Of a stretch of DNA of 64,000 bases, positions 23,119-35,247 are shown one piece after another. The translations under genes and the position numbers were made by a program. The first letter of the stretch is position 1. Every line of letters starts with the position of its first letter. The notes beneath the pieces are model-generated. The model was not told where the DNA came from, did not search any database, and saw nothing but the letters and a program-made list of their open reading frames with translations. Source of the stretch: Juglans regia (Eukaryota > Streptophyta > Magnoliopsida > Fagales > Juglandaceae); the NCBI RefSeq assembly GCF_001411555.2, contig NC_049912.1, positions 20,134,341 through 20,198,340 on the forward strand, written 5' to 3'.

Positions 23119-23877
23119 CTATTAAATGGCTTTTAAACTCACCCAAGACCAGCTCGAATACAACACTACTCATCAGGTTATTAACTCACGTGACAATACG
23201 ACACGAATTGTAATCAATGTAATGTCAAATTAACGAGCTCATTGGGGACATTTAGGCTGGTCTCTGGTATCTAAGAAAGGCAAAGAATAGAAGGTGCCAC
23301 TAGCCATACGTTCATTGCTTTCAGAGGCCAGAAATGAAACCATATAACAAACAAAGCTTAAAATCGCATATTGCCATAACATTGATGTCTGTAGAAAACT
23401 CAACTTTTTCATCATCATCTGAAACATTAGAGTAGTCAGTAGCCAACTGGCAGTTACAAGCCATTAACACATCCTAACGCCAATTAATTCCCCACGACTA
23501 GACAAAAAGCAGCCACTCAAAACGTCAGAATTACCTAGAAAAAGTAGTCACGTGTGTAGTAGTAGTAGTATCCATCCATCATAAGACAGTCCCCGGTACG
23601 TATGGATCAGCCACTTCTTTAAGGATCATATCATCAACATCGTCCACTCTGCCTACTAAGGCTTTCCACACAACCCATATAACCAGAGTATTATTCGGCA
23701 TATTCTTTTGACTAGATAGATAAAGCAAAAGCCGTATCTGATGCAATACTAGTTATCTGGAATACATTTCCATATCAAATCAACAATCAAAACTTCAACC
23801 ACAGGCTTGCCTTAATTTCGTGTGATTGCAAGGTTAAGTTTGCATCAGATTGGACATGAATTATTAGGCGATTCCTC
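23119..23877. other. 3' flank of the DUF789 gene
   Basis: This is the downstream side of the minus-strand DUF789 gene (stop at 23878-23880) and probably contains its 3' untranslated region. No canonical AATAAA was identified on the minus strand close to the stop. No other coding region was seen. Confidence 0.4.
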
Positions 23878-26800
23878 TCACCTCCAGTTTGAGTTGTGGG
23901 AGAGGAAGAAACTGTAATCCGGATGGTTGACTTTCAATAGCCTCACCCAGTTGTCGGCAGCTCGCAATAGGGAATTGGCTTTCTGAGATTCATAAACTCC
24001 TTCCGGACTCCAATCAGAAGCTTTGAACTTGTAATAAGCAAGCCCAAAGATGGGCAATGAGAGCTTGACAGACAAGTCAGCACTGCGGATCTCCTTCGGC
24101 CTTGGACCACAAAAATTTAGCCCATCAGAGCCTGTAACTGCCCAAACAACACGATGACAGACTAGATTAGAATACACACAAACACAAAGGATTCACAACA
24201 GCCTCGTATTCATGAAAAAATACAGTACACGTCACTCCCAAACTTCATTAAGGTGTAATTAACAAATTTCATTAATTTATTAAGTTTGATATTATATGGA
24301 TAAATGTTCTGATTTTCAAAGGTCAATTTTTATGGGCGTTACAGATGTGTTGAAAAAGGTTATTAAGGCCTAGATTACTCAAAAAGAGTTCAAGACAGCT
24401 TAGAAATCCTGGTTGAACAAGGATTTCCTTCTAAATAAAATTGCCACCTATTTTGTAGCTAGGAAACCCTAAAATCTAGGATTAATTTTCCTTGAAACTT
24501 GCTGGAAGATTTTCCTAGAGAAGTTAGAATTTGATGTATATTGCTATTATGTGATAAAAGAATGATTGGAGGCACTATAGTCCACCTTTGGAGCTTCCAG
24601 TTCTTATCAGTAGACTTAAACCCTAAGAATAGTGCACGCAAGTCACCCTATTGAAGGGCCCTTAGGATCGCCTAAACCCAAGTACATGCTGGAAAAATTC
24701 CAATACATGCATCTTATGGCATACACTATTAAGCTAAGGGGTTGAATGTAAAAAGCGGTAGCAAGTCCCTAGGCTCAAATCATTAAACCAATGTGACCTC
24801 TTTAGAGACTTAACCAAAGGAGTTTAGACCTATGTGGACTTGAGTTTAGCGCCCTAAAGAGCCTACACACAAACCGTATTGCATGCAACATTGGAAGCAT
24901 GTCAAAGTTGGGCATGTAATCAGAACATCCGTGAACAGAGTTACAAAGCATATATAGAAAAGCCCGGGCATTATAAGTAAACGAGTAAAATCAGATACGA
25001 AGTGTTGAATTTGCAAGGACAAGGAAGCAAGGCATGTAATATGACAATGCCCTTCTCTTCAAAGCAAAAGGTTATGTTTACACGAGAATTTCAAAGGTAT
25101 ACATTGTAAAGTTAAGTATTCCTTGTAATCCCCTTTCGACGCACCTACTATATTACAGGTTATGAAAGTGAGGTTAGCATATGTTTTAACCCGGACCGGA
25201 TGGTTGAGGTTGTTTAATCGGGCTTTACTTGGCAAATGGTTGTGGCGATATACCAAGGAACCAGAAGCCTTATGGAAGACTGTGATCGAGAGCAAATATG
25301 ATGATCTAGGGGAGGGGTGGTGTACAAGAGAAGTTGGAGGAGCATCTGGAATGGGACTATGGAAACATATTAGAAGATGATGAGAGGTTTTCCATCGTTA
25401 CACTAGATTGCAATTGGGGACAGGTTTCAAGATCAGATTTTGAAAGGATGCTTGGTGTAGTAACAGTGTTCTACTAGATCTGTTTCCGTCTCTTTTCTTG
25501 ATTGCAAGCACCAAAGATGCCACAATGGCGAAGGTTATGGAAGTCTTAGGTAGGAACATTCACTGAAACATCAATTTAAACCGAGCGGCACAGGACTGGG
25601 AGATGGAGAGTTTTGTAGATTTTTATAGTCTCTTATATTCTGTTCGTCCAAATACCCAGCAGGAAGATGAGTTGTGGTGGCGTCCTGTAGGGAAAGGGGT
25701 GTTCTCTGTTCACTCTTTCTATAAGGTTCTCACACAAGTTCCAGAGATACAGTTTTCCTGGAGAAAGTTTTGGCGTCATAAGGCTCCTCCCAAAACCTCT
25801 TTCTTTGTGTGGACAGCGTCTTTGGGTAAAATTCTCACCACGGATAATCTAATAAAGAGGAGGATAATTATTGTAGATTGGTGTTATATGTGTAAAAGCG
25901 AGAGTGAGTCGGTGAATCATTTACTTTTACACTGTGAGATAGCCAAGACTATTTGGGACGAGGTGTTTAAAAGAATGGATTTAGCATGGGTTATGTCGGA
26001 AACAGTTTTGGATGTATTGGCGTGCTGGGCTTCAATTCGAGGGGTGAGACAGATCAAAGCAGTTTGGAAGATGATCCCTATCTGTATTATGTGGTATTTA
26101 TCACAAGAACGCAATGAGAGGACTTTTGAAGACAGAGAGATCTTTGGAGGAGCCAAAATTGTTATTCTTTAGGACTTTTTGTACTTGGGCCATTGCTATA
26201 GACTTAAATGGCATGAACCTTCATGACTTCCTAGTTTCTAATATGCCTTCATAATTAGGGCATTTTTTTTTGTATCTTGACACTTGGTGATTTAATAAAT
26301 TCTTGTTTTACTAATAAAAAAAAAAACAAATGTTTTAATGTCCTTGCCTCTACGATATGATATCGATTGCTTATGATATGAATATAACAATGTTATAAAT
26401 ATGTTGATGTTATGTAAGTTATGAGAAAGAAAAAGTACAACAATGAATGATTCTATCAATTTTGAAAGTTTTTCTTTTGGCCACATGATGATGCAAGGGT
26501 GCCAAAGCAAAAAGGGGAGAAGTGCAAGCCAGACTTGAAGAGGTTGAGAAGGTGTGGGTATTCCCTTGTGATACCCATATCCTAACCAATGTTCTGAATA
26601 CCGTACCGGACGCTGTACCGATCAAGACACTCGAACGAAATATTTAGGTACCAGTACCGGTACCGGTACCGTTTCGGGATAGCATTTCGGGATAACATTT
26701 TGGGATAGTCGATATATAAATAAATTATATTCCAAAATAATAGTCTATATATAAATAAATTATATATAAATAAATTATATATAAATACATATATATAAAT

Positions 26801-27176
26801 TATAAATAGTCTAGTCTGAATTGGGAGTAAAAAAATGAGCTTGTAGTTTGAAAAAATTAAAAAAAAAAAAAAATGAAGGCCGAAATACAGGCCAATACAG
26901 GCCGAAACGACAGGTATTTAGGCCGGTATGAAATACTGGTAGTACCTATACCGGCCTAGTGGCCAGTACGGTACGATTTTCACAACTTTGATCCTAACAC
27001 AAGCTCCCCTTTTAGTCCCATGGGATTGACTAACCCGGTATAAATGGGGACGTCTACAGGTTAAGGGCAGTAGAGATTTGATCTATTGAATGACAGAATA
27101 AGTATTAATCACGTGGGCTGCTAAACTTTAAAAAAAAATACATGGGACGTTAAAATTTGTTTAGCTATGTGCGCGT

Positions 27177-27207
<31 letters not shown>

Positions 27208-30200
27208 TTGAAGGGTGTAGACAAAGAATGAAAGGTCAAGAAGCAGGCATCCAAATTCTGGAGTGTTGGACCTGTGGGTATCCTATATATTGGATACCTT
27301 CATAAAAAAAAAATTCGCGTTGTTAGTAAATAAGAAACTTGCATCAAACCAGAATTATTATAATATAACTTTTTGCTAAGTGAATCACAATATAATCACG
27401 CCATGAAAGACATACCATGACACAGAAATCCAACTTGAAGGTGATAGATCAGAGCTCTTGTATGTCCTCAGCTCTGGAAACCGAGATGCGAGAACTGAAA
27501 TCTGTTGGATTAAAAAATGGTTGATGTATGTTACAAATACAGAAAAGTCATAAAAAAATAAAAATCTAGATTCTTAAGAAGATAATGGACTTGCCTTATC
27601 AGCCAAAGGTTCACGACCAAATGGTGGATCATGCTCCAAGTATTGAAACACAAGTTGACCTGAAGGGTTTCCATTCTCACTTTCGTCACTTGATGAGCTT
27701 TTATTTCTCACTGAAAGTCTTTTCAAACCCCGAATGTTTGCTTCTGTAATGTTCTGCTGACTCCAAGGCCCATGAACAACACTACTGGCTCCTCTTTCTG
27801 CTCCATAGTCACTATTGCTGTCACTACTTGACTCTCTGGATGACATGTCACTCTCCTCACCAGGTCTCCTGTCATAAGATAGAGATGAGCAGAAGGTCAG
27901 ATGCAATAGTGCACCTACCAATGAATAGATCATTACGTGAAATGTAAAGTATTGCTGAATACAAGTATAAAGACAGTTTATAATTTACAGGAGACAACCA
28001 CTAAGCTAAAACTGAAAGTGGTAAATGTAGAAAAAACAGCACCCAAAGCTTCAACAACACCAAGTTTCTCTCCAACAATTGGTCTATTCTTCAAGGAAAA
28101 CAATAAGTCAAATTTGCATATCTAATTTATAGAAGATGGATCATCTTCAAACCCAAACTTGAATTCCTGAAAAATATCCTAAATCACTATACAGACACAC
28201 CCAAAGCATAAATGCCCCCAATATCTGCAGATTAATCACTGTGACCTACCTTGCCAATCAAAATGAGGATTAATAATAACAATAATAAAACAGGACACAA
28301 AAATGACATCATCTAATGGCACATGGTTACGTGAATGCTTTCTTCCGTGTTTATAGGTCTATAAAGATTTTGCACTACATTTCCTCGTAATCAAATTTGT
28401 GTGTAACCGTTTCTCTCGGGGTCAAGCAACACTACATATCATGCATGGTTGCAATCCATTTTAATTGTGACCTTTCATAAACAAATGTTTATCTGATCTT
28501 TGAGGCCAACAAACTAAACTTACTTCCCAACAAAAGCATGGGGAAAATCTACTGTCTCTCTGCAAATACCATATAGGATTAACAACTTATTCAAGTTCAG
28601 CTTGACAGAACTTAAATTATAAAACAGCAGAGCACTGGAAATAGCTTTTGTACCATACAACAAAAAGCACTACATTCCAGTTCCCAGATGAAAAATCTAA
28701 TGGAACAATGGCAGAGACAGCAGGAATATGTGCAACATAGAGGCAAAACCCATGCCTTGCACAAAATGAACCAATAGCAGATAAAAAGAAGCGTATGCAC
28801 ACACAAGTATTCTCAGAGCTTATAACTTTTCAACAACAAGAATGTTATTGGCATGAAATGTGTCTCATGAAGTGGCCTCAAGAGATCATATATGCCACCC
28901 AAAATCAAGTACAACAAAACCCAAAATCCTTTTGATGACGTTTACTAGTACTTTTTTTATTTAGATGCCTCCATCAGCATTTTTTTGTTCATTTCAATTA
29001 TCATTGAAGATTCTTCCACACAAAAGCATTTAGATCAAGCCCCTCACAACCTAAATATAACAGAAGTAAAATAAAAAAAATACAAGAAGCACCAGAGATC
29101 CAAACAAGAACGTTGCATAACATGTGTATGTGGATATCTAAGATACCAGCATGTAATAAGCTTTGTATCACAAAATTGAGGATCCCTTAACTCATTAAAA
29201 TATTCATTTAAACGAATTCCAGTCAATTAAAGTTGAATTTCATAATAGAACTCGAGTTAGAACTCTCCTCACCTTAGCCTTGGAGAGGGCTTTGTTGGGT
29301 CTATATACAGCTGAATTCCAGATAAGTATGGCACATAATATTGAATGACAGAGTCACTTCCATTCAACAGAAGAGGAACACCTGCTCCGTATGCGCTCCA
29401 CTCCTTGAAAGACTCCCACAGATCCCCGAGCACAAAGTACGGATGCGACTCTGGCAAAGGATTTCTCCATCCTCTTATGCTCCTCTGATATTACCCCAAA
29501 AGAATTCCATTCATCAGAAGCAGTTGTAAGATGTAAAGTTCTAGTACTTGTCGAAAAGATAAAGCACTCCACTAGTAGATCGATCACTTATAATTTTGTT
29601 TTCAACTTATCAAAAAAAGAACATTAATTCCAATCCTACGAATCAGATATCCCGACTTCCATATTTAAATTAGGCTCAATTGAGTTGGGTTTTCATACAA
29701 TTTCGGGTTTCTAAAGGACAAGGATAAACGAGGGCAAACGAAAGAAAAGGGGTTTTGATTAAGTTTCACCATTCAGAGCTTAATAAGTATAAATTTCTAC
29801 AGAAAACATCAAGAAGAAATAAAGAAAAATCAAAATTTAAACGCCGTATTAATCACATTTCCCAAACTCTCTCAAAAAAAAAAAAAAAAAAGAGGCACAA
29901 AAACCCAGCAAGAAAAGAAGATAAATTAGGGTTTAGAAACCCTAAATTCCGACCCCTCTTTTAAAGTGAAAAATCACCTTGGGGAAATACTGAGCCGGCA
30001 CCACCGGAGTAGTGTGCTCCAAGAACCGATCCAAATTCGTCGCGGAGTCGCTCGCTCCCAAACCCGACCCCGAAATCGAACAATCAGACTTCGTCGAAGA
30101 AAGCGACGCGCACTCATCCGAGGCGGTCCTCTTCTCCGACTCCACCGAAGAAGAACCAGCCCTGGACACCGAAGTGGACCTCTGATGCTTCTCTTGCCCT

Positions 30201-30313
30201 TGCAGTTGCTGCTGCTGCTGCTGCTGCTGTTGCCTTTGTCGCACGTGCGGCGGGTTATAGAACCGGTTCTCACCGCGGCTGCGAGCGATCGAGACTCCTC
30301 CGGAGGCTGACAT
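23878..30313 (-). CDS. DUF789 family protein, six exons
   Basis: This is a complete plant-specific DUF789 protein (cellular function unknown to me). Exons, minus strand: 30313-29978, 29484-29273, 27868-27595, 27501-27416, 27297-27206, 24137-23878. Phases agree throughout and give 1,260 nt, 419 residues. Landmarks: [20 protein letters not shown] at the start, a polyglutamine run of nine, a Ser-rich linker, [97 protein letters not shown], and [16 protein letters not shown] near the C-terminus. The third donor is AAG|GCAAGT, a GC-AG intron. The last exon has two in-frame acceptors 6 nt apart (24138 or 24132), giving 419 or 417 residues. The fifth intron (about 3.07 kb) opens with a CT/GA microsatellite and holds a LINE fragment and a MITE. 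The 5' side has a GA repeat at about 30356-30382. Confidence 0.9.
25155..26328 (+). pseudogene. LINE (L1-like) 3' fragment with zf-RVT domain
   Basis: 25162-25377 reads [20 protein letters not shown] and related sequence. After a frame break, 25603-26172 reads [40 protein letters not shown] and [20 protein letters not shown], the reverse-transcriptase zinc-binding (zf-RVT) domain found at the end of plant LINE ORF2. It ends in an A-rich tail (about 26317-26328). It is 5'-truncated, as is usual for LINEs, and broken by stops. It lies in the last intron of the DUF789 gene in the opposite orientation. Confidence 0.85.
26587..26990. mobile_element. hAT-like MITE, 404 bp, perfect 8-bp TSD
   Basis: The exact 8-mer atcctaac flanks both ends (26579-26586 and 26991-26998). 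Terminal inverted repeats are caatgttctgaataccgtac and caaagttgtgaaaatcgtac (reverse complement). Both subterminal parts are rich in GTACCGG/CCGGTAC words, and the centre is AT-rich. It lies inside the DUF789 fifth intron. Confidence 0.85.
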
Positions 30314-31250
30314 TGTCGGCAGGCAACAGAAAACGCTACGGCTTCGTACAGTTAGCGAGAGAGAGAGAGAGAGAGAGAGAGAAGGGGGGTACGAGCGTTA
30401 CACAGGAGAAGAATACGCTAGGGTTTATTTATTATTACTAGTATATTTTTTAATTGCATAAATATAAAAAAAAATATATATATATAAATGCGCAAAAACA
30501 CAAAGTTGAAATTGGTGTGCGGGGAACAGAGAGCCAGGGCGTGTGGGTGCGGTGGTGGCTTCTTGATGGGAAAGAAAATGATATGGAAAAGGAAAACCAA
30601 AACGAAACAGGCGGATTGCAGGAAAATGCGAAGAGTCCAGAAAGTGTGTTCGTGTGTTTGGGTGTGTTTTGTGATATTTGGGTGCCGTATCCATCCATCC
30701 ATCCATCCATCCTTTCATATAGGAATCTTCTTACTTGGGAAAGTGAAAGATTGTCGGGGGTTTAGATCGTGGAAGGCCTATGCTGATTGTATAGACTGAC
30801 ACAGATCAAAAACCCAAGCCCACATTGTTTTGCATTCTCCGAGGCCCCAATATCCCATTTTGTTTTTGGGGCCAAAAGGCCCAAAACTTAAGTGAATTGT
30901 GTCTCCTTTTTTAAATTTGGGGTGGATGTAGATCATGGATTTGTGTTTTTATCGGTTTTTCTAATAAACGCCTGAGTATGGCACAGATCCATTGTATGGA
31001 TGACACGATTTACTTCAATTGATTTTCGAGACAAATATAGATTATGGTTGCCAATGGGCAATAGTAAGAGAAATATTTTAACTATAAAGAGATCTTATAA
31101 AAATAAAATATGTAAATTGACGATGCTTGATATGATACGTTAAATTATAAGTTACTTTTATTATAAAATATATCTAACATATCATATAAAATCATGTCAA
31201 TTTATAAATTTATTTTTGTGAAATATCTTTACGATTGTAGCACTTCTCCA
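30314..31250. other. 5' flank and promoter side of the DUF789 gene
   Basis: Upstream of the minus-strand start are a GA microsatellite (about 30356-30382), a TA run (30475-30486) and a (ATCC)n run (30690-30711). Overlapping open frames at 30418-30799 on both strands are mutually exclusive and unrecognised, so they are not called genes. An AT-rich palindromic MITE occupies 31066-31240. Confidence 0.5.
31066..31240. repeat. Palindromic AT-rich MITE family, copy 2
   Basis: The left arm around actataaagagatcttataa (31080-31100) then tgtaaattgacgatg is mirrored by catgtcaatttataaattta and gtgaaatatctttacgattg on the right. The arms are about 40 bp. It is related to 19812-19998 and 61110-61272. 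Confidence 0.6.
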
Positions 31251-31260
31251 ACAGTAAACC

Positions 31261-32694
31261 TAGGGCTGTTCAAAAAAGCTGCATGCTCGACCTGACCCGT
31301 TTGAAGTGTAAAAAGGGAACCGGTTATAACTGATACCCATTTGCTTTTTAACCGGGTAATATCCGATACCTGTTTTTAGCCGAAAAAGGCATCCAAAGGG
31401 CACACTCTCTCGATCCCTCGCAGATCTCACTCTCTCCCAATCCCTCAAAGCCAGTGCTGACTTTAGATCAATTCACGTAATGGTCTTCCCATTTACCCTC
31501 GCATGGAGGGTAGCTGCTCTCTCTCCCAAATAGCGGCCTCCTCTTCCTCTTTCACAACAGCTGAACCTCGCAAGACTAGCTCAGAAAGGCTGATATCGCC
31601 CTACCAACCAGCTTAATCGCAGGTAAATCCTAGTTTCCTTTACTAGCTCCAATCCTTTTCACCAATCGGACTCTAGTCTATAATTCACAAGTGAGGTCCT
31701 TGCTCAATGAGCATTTCTTGTTCGGCTTAACCCATTTTATGTATATGGGCCTTTTCGTTCTTAATTGGTATCCCGAAATTTGATTGTACAAACCTTTTGG
31801 ATCTGTATGTACTAAGATTTCTTGATCTTTTGGTGAGCTTCTTCAGTTTGTTGGGTACTGTAGAGTTCCAGAGATAATGGGTATTTATCTATTTGGTCAT
31901 TTCTTGAGAGTTCTGCGATAGCCGCTTTGATGGTGGTAAGGTTGATAATGGGTTTCGATTAATTGAGGAACCCTTGAAAAGAGCATGGAGTTATTCAGAT
32001 TTTGATCCTATTTCGAAAGAAAAACCGAGAACTAATGTGGATGAAGCCGAGCACCAATGGGTTTTCTTGGATAATGTCAAGATTGATGCCAGGAGAGTTC
32101 TTGATGTTCTCGAGCAAGATGGCCGATATGAAATTGGCTCTAGACGAATTGTATATAAGGCTTTCGGGGCTTCTCGTCAAGGGAAGTTCTATTGGAGATT
32201 TTGCATAATGTACACCATATTTGTTCCTGCTTTGATTGTTATAAATTAAAAATAAATAAATAAATATATTAAATAATAATTATTATAATAATAATATGGG
32301 TCGGGTCGGAATACTTGTTTTTCGAGTATTTTCGGGTCGGGTATGGTATTCGGTTAATCGGTTAAACGGAATAGATCACGGTCAGGTTGGGTCGGGCCGG
32401 AGAACAACCCTATACTCCCTGTGATGGAGCGATGTACCATATGGTAGGTACGCCATAATGGTGATGTGGTGTGTATGGAGTGTATGTGGAGTGTACTCCG
32501 CGTAGCAGCGACACTCCGTGTGGTGTGTCGTAGAGATAAGGATGGTTACGTGATTGATGGGCGTGGAACGTGATGGATAGCGTCGGGAACTGTGAAACAG
32601 TGTACCGAAGTAGTTATGGCGTAACCTGTAGTCTGAAGTGACAGGTGTCACTGTGATGGACTTATGGCCAGAAATATGCGCAAAGTAGCGGAAC
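31261..32694. mobile_element. hAT-like or composite element carrying a gene fragment
   Basis: It starts TAGGGCTGTTCAAAAA at 31261. A matching inverted end (gaacaaccctata, reverse complement TATAGGGTTGTTC) occurs at about 32401-32413 after CGGGTCGGG-rich sequence, mirroring the CCGG-rich left side. The 10-mer acagtaaacc directly abuts the left end (31251-31260) and recurs at 32695-32704, some 280 bp beyond the inner right end. Either the element extends to 32694 or a second insertion separates the end from its target copy. Confidence 0.5.
31974..32249 (+). pseudogene. Captured gene fragment resembling a PPR protein N-terminus
   Basis: One frame reads VFLDNVKIDARRVLDVLEQD (about 32070-32125). 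The next frame continues LALDELYIRLSGLLVKG (about 32130-32185). Read across the frameshift, this resembles the N-terminal lead-in of some plant pentatricopeptide-repeat proteins. The resemblance is remembered, not searched. It lies inside the 31261-32694 element, behind a stretch that looks like a 5' leader with a possible intron (31620-31930), so transposon capture is the likely origin. It is not functional as it stands. Confidence 0.4.
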
Positions 32695-32704
32695 ACAGTA
32701 AACC

Positions 32705-34424
32705 TCACTACTTTCACACAAATTTAGAATTTTTATAAAAATCCAAATAAAAAAAAAACAACCAAAACTTTAATGATTTAAATGGATTCCACTGGTTTTA
32801 CAAATTAATACCAAAAACATGCATCTCATTCTTTTCATTTTTGAGAAACTTATTCTGTGTTCTTCTTCTTTTTTTTTTTTTTTCATCAATTGGAGACAAT
32901 AGAGTACATTGATCGCCCACGTTAGACATACAAAAATTTATGGGTATATATGGATGTAATAGATGAACTCATTTGCTCAATTGATATAAAATTATTATTC
33001 TTTAATTAATTATTAAGAAAAACATATTTTGCCCCACCGACAGTGAGGACTGAGGAGAGAACATGGGAATATTCTTTTATTTATTCTTGTGATATTTTTA
33101 TAAATTATTGAATTTTAAATAAAAAATTATTTTATTTTCAAGTCAATATGGATCAGAGTATATTACCTATATTATTATTTAAATTATAAGATTTGATCTA
33201 TAAAATTCGAATTTTAAAATTTATTTTCTTATTATTTATACAAATTAATTTGAGAATAGAATTTTACTTTATATAAAACTGCAAAGTGAAATTAAAAAAA
33301 AAAAAAAAAAAATCATTATGAAAACCAAAGGATAAGAATAGACGCGTCGCCAGCCATTGCTGAATGGCAAGTCAAGCTTGCTAGCTCCAAGTCTTTATTT
33401 TCGCATTAGATAGATGACTTTGAAAAACCTTAACAAAATAATATCAGTACTTCAAGATAGCCAGCTAGCAAGCGTGGACTGACTAGTTAGAGTATTCTAG
33501 AAGTTGAAGATCTTTTCGATTTTCTTTTTAATTTCTTTATTTATCAGTCTAACCTTTTGAGTTACTTTGGCCAAACCTTTCTTGCTTTCAGATTCTGCAA
33601 TGTCTATTATATGTAGCTGTAAAAAAAAAAACTCACAAAGGGCACCGCCTCATGTGAAACATGGTCAAATGTATGACAATGATATCTTAATACAAGCAAG
33701 TAATTATGATTGTTCATCCGGATCGGGTTTCGGCCCAAAACAAATCTCTGGAACAAATTCGTGCCAGTACATACATAGAAAAATTCAGGTGCAACCGGTA
33801 TCTTTTTTTTTTTTTTTTTTTTTTTAATGTTTTTTTGGTTCCTTTTAGCAACTAAATAGACATAAACTCAAAAGAAAAATACGTATTATATTCAATGAAT
33901 TATCTATTTTATGAGTTTTTTAACTCTCTTCTCCACATTACTTTTTATTAGTGGTCAAGGAACATGTAAGCTTTGATTTAAAAAATTAAATAAATAGATT
34001 TTAAATATTGCATCAACATTTTTTTCATGAAAAAATATTCATAACATGTAGGTTTTGATTATTTAAAAAAAAAAAAAGGATGCAACTCGGAACCCAGGTT
34101 CTGAATTTTTAAAAACCGGTTTCAATCAAGGTTCCGGCCCGGATTTGACCCAGGCTAATCCGGTCCGGGTTTCAGCTTGATTTTGAAATCTGGGTTCTCG
34201 AGCCGAAATCTGGATGAACAATCCTATATATTATGTAAGTTTTTGAAATGAGGACAAAAGATTTGTAATTTGATAATGAATATCTAAATTTGGTACCCAG
34301 CAGGATGCTAAAACCTTTGGCATGTTTCATAGAGATTTTTTTGTGAAATATTCAGGAAGTAATTAAGATTATATAGAACAGCATTTGAATTCAAAATGGG
34401 GATGCATTATTTGAAGACAAGATG
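32705..34424. other. AT-rich intergenic DNA with transposon remnants
   Basis: Homopolymers lie at 32870-32883, 33294-33312 and 33802-33826. A probable degraded hAT-like element spans about 33707-34223: gattgttcatccggatcg on the left and the reverse complement GATTGTTCATCCAGATTTCG on the right, both followed inwards by CCGG-rich words. No clean target duplication was found. No gene is recognised; the open frame 33567-33827 runs into poly-T. Confidence 0.45.
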
Positions 34425-34546
34425 CTTTCTTTGACTAATTAAATTATAAATCATTTTCTTAGAAAATTATTGTTCTTGTCATGGTGGGAACAAAGAAAAA
34501 AAATAAATAAAGAGAATTGTTTGTTTGATTTGGACGGGTATAAATA
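34425..34546 (+). promoter_or_regulatory. PR-10 A promoter module: W-box, GTGGGAAC, TATA
   Basis: A W-box core TTGAC lies at 34431-34435 within gctttctttgactaa, GGTGGGAAC at 34483-34491 and TATAAATA at 34539-34546, 100 bp before the ATG. The same three elements in the same order precede PR-10 B, D and E. W-boxes bind WRKY factors, which fits defence induction. Confidence 0.6.
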
Positions 34547-34638
34547 CCCAACTCCTGGTACTCAATTTTCACCAACGCAAAAACTCCCCAAACTCCTTTT
34601 CCTTTTACCACTTCCAAAGTCTCAGTTTTATTCATATC

Positions 34639-35247
34639 ATGGGTGTTTTCACTTACGAGACTGAGAGCACCTCAGTGATCCCTCCAGCTAGGTTGTTCAA
34701 GGCCTTTGTTCTTGATGCTGATAACCTCATCCCAAAGGTTGTACCTCAGGCAGTCAAGAGCTCTGAAATCATTGAAGGAAATGGAGGTCCTGGAACCATC
34801 AAGAAGATCAACTTTGGCGAAGGTTAATTAGTTTCTAATCACCTAAGACTGCTTGATTAAAAAAGAAAAAGAAAAAGAAGCTTAAACTTGAATTTGGGTC
34901 GATTAATGTACTAAACGACAGCAACTTTGTTGTGTAAATGTTTTGCAGGGAGCCAGTACAAGTATGTGAAGCACAGGACCGATGCGATCGACGAAGCAAA
35001 CTTCACATACGCCTACAGCGTGATTGAGGGAGATGCACTGGCAGACAAGATCGAGAAAATCTCGTACGAGACGAAGATAGTGGCATCCCACGAGGGAGGA
35101 TCCATTTTGAAGAGCATCAGCCACTACCACAGCAAAGGCGACCACGAGATCAAGGAAGAAGACGTGAAGGATGGTAAAGAGAAAGCCTCAGGACTTTTCA
35201 AGGCAGTTGAGGGTTACCTGTTGGCACACCCTGATGCTTACAACTAA
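34639..35247 (+). CDS. PR-10 / Bet v 1-like protein (copy A)
   Basis: This is a cytosolic pathogenesis-related class 10 protein with a Bet v 1 fold and a large hydrophobic ligand cavity. Members bind flavonoids, cytokinins and similar ligands, and several tree members are pollen or food allergens. Exon 1 is 34639-34822, a 126-bp GT-AG intron follows after codon 61 (phase 1), and exon 2 is 34949-35247, giving 160 residues, the standard family length. The start [20 protein letters not shown] is typical. The glycine-rich loop [10 protein letters not shown] is at about residues 46-55, and the C-terminus [16 protein letters not shown] is intact. A likely poly-A signal AATAAA is at 35337-35342. It differs from B mainly in exon 2 ([16 protein letters not shown]). 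It is probably stress- or pathogen-inducible, judging from the W-box promoter. Confidence 0.95.

Noticed and set aside
29966..30310. 114-codon plus-strand frame
   Set aside because: It is the antisense shadow of DUF789 exon 1, which has the family signature and consistent splice phases.
30418..30799. Five overlapping frames of about 86-103 codons upstream of the DUF789 gene
   Set aside because: They are mutually exclusive on both strands, include microsatellite translation, and have no recognisable domain.
33567..33827. 86-codon frame
   Set aside because: It runs through a transposon end and finishes in poly-T translated as Phe.
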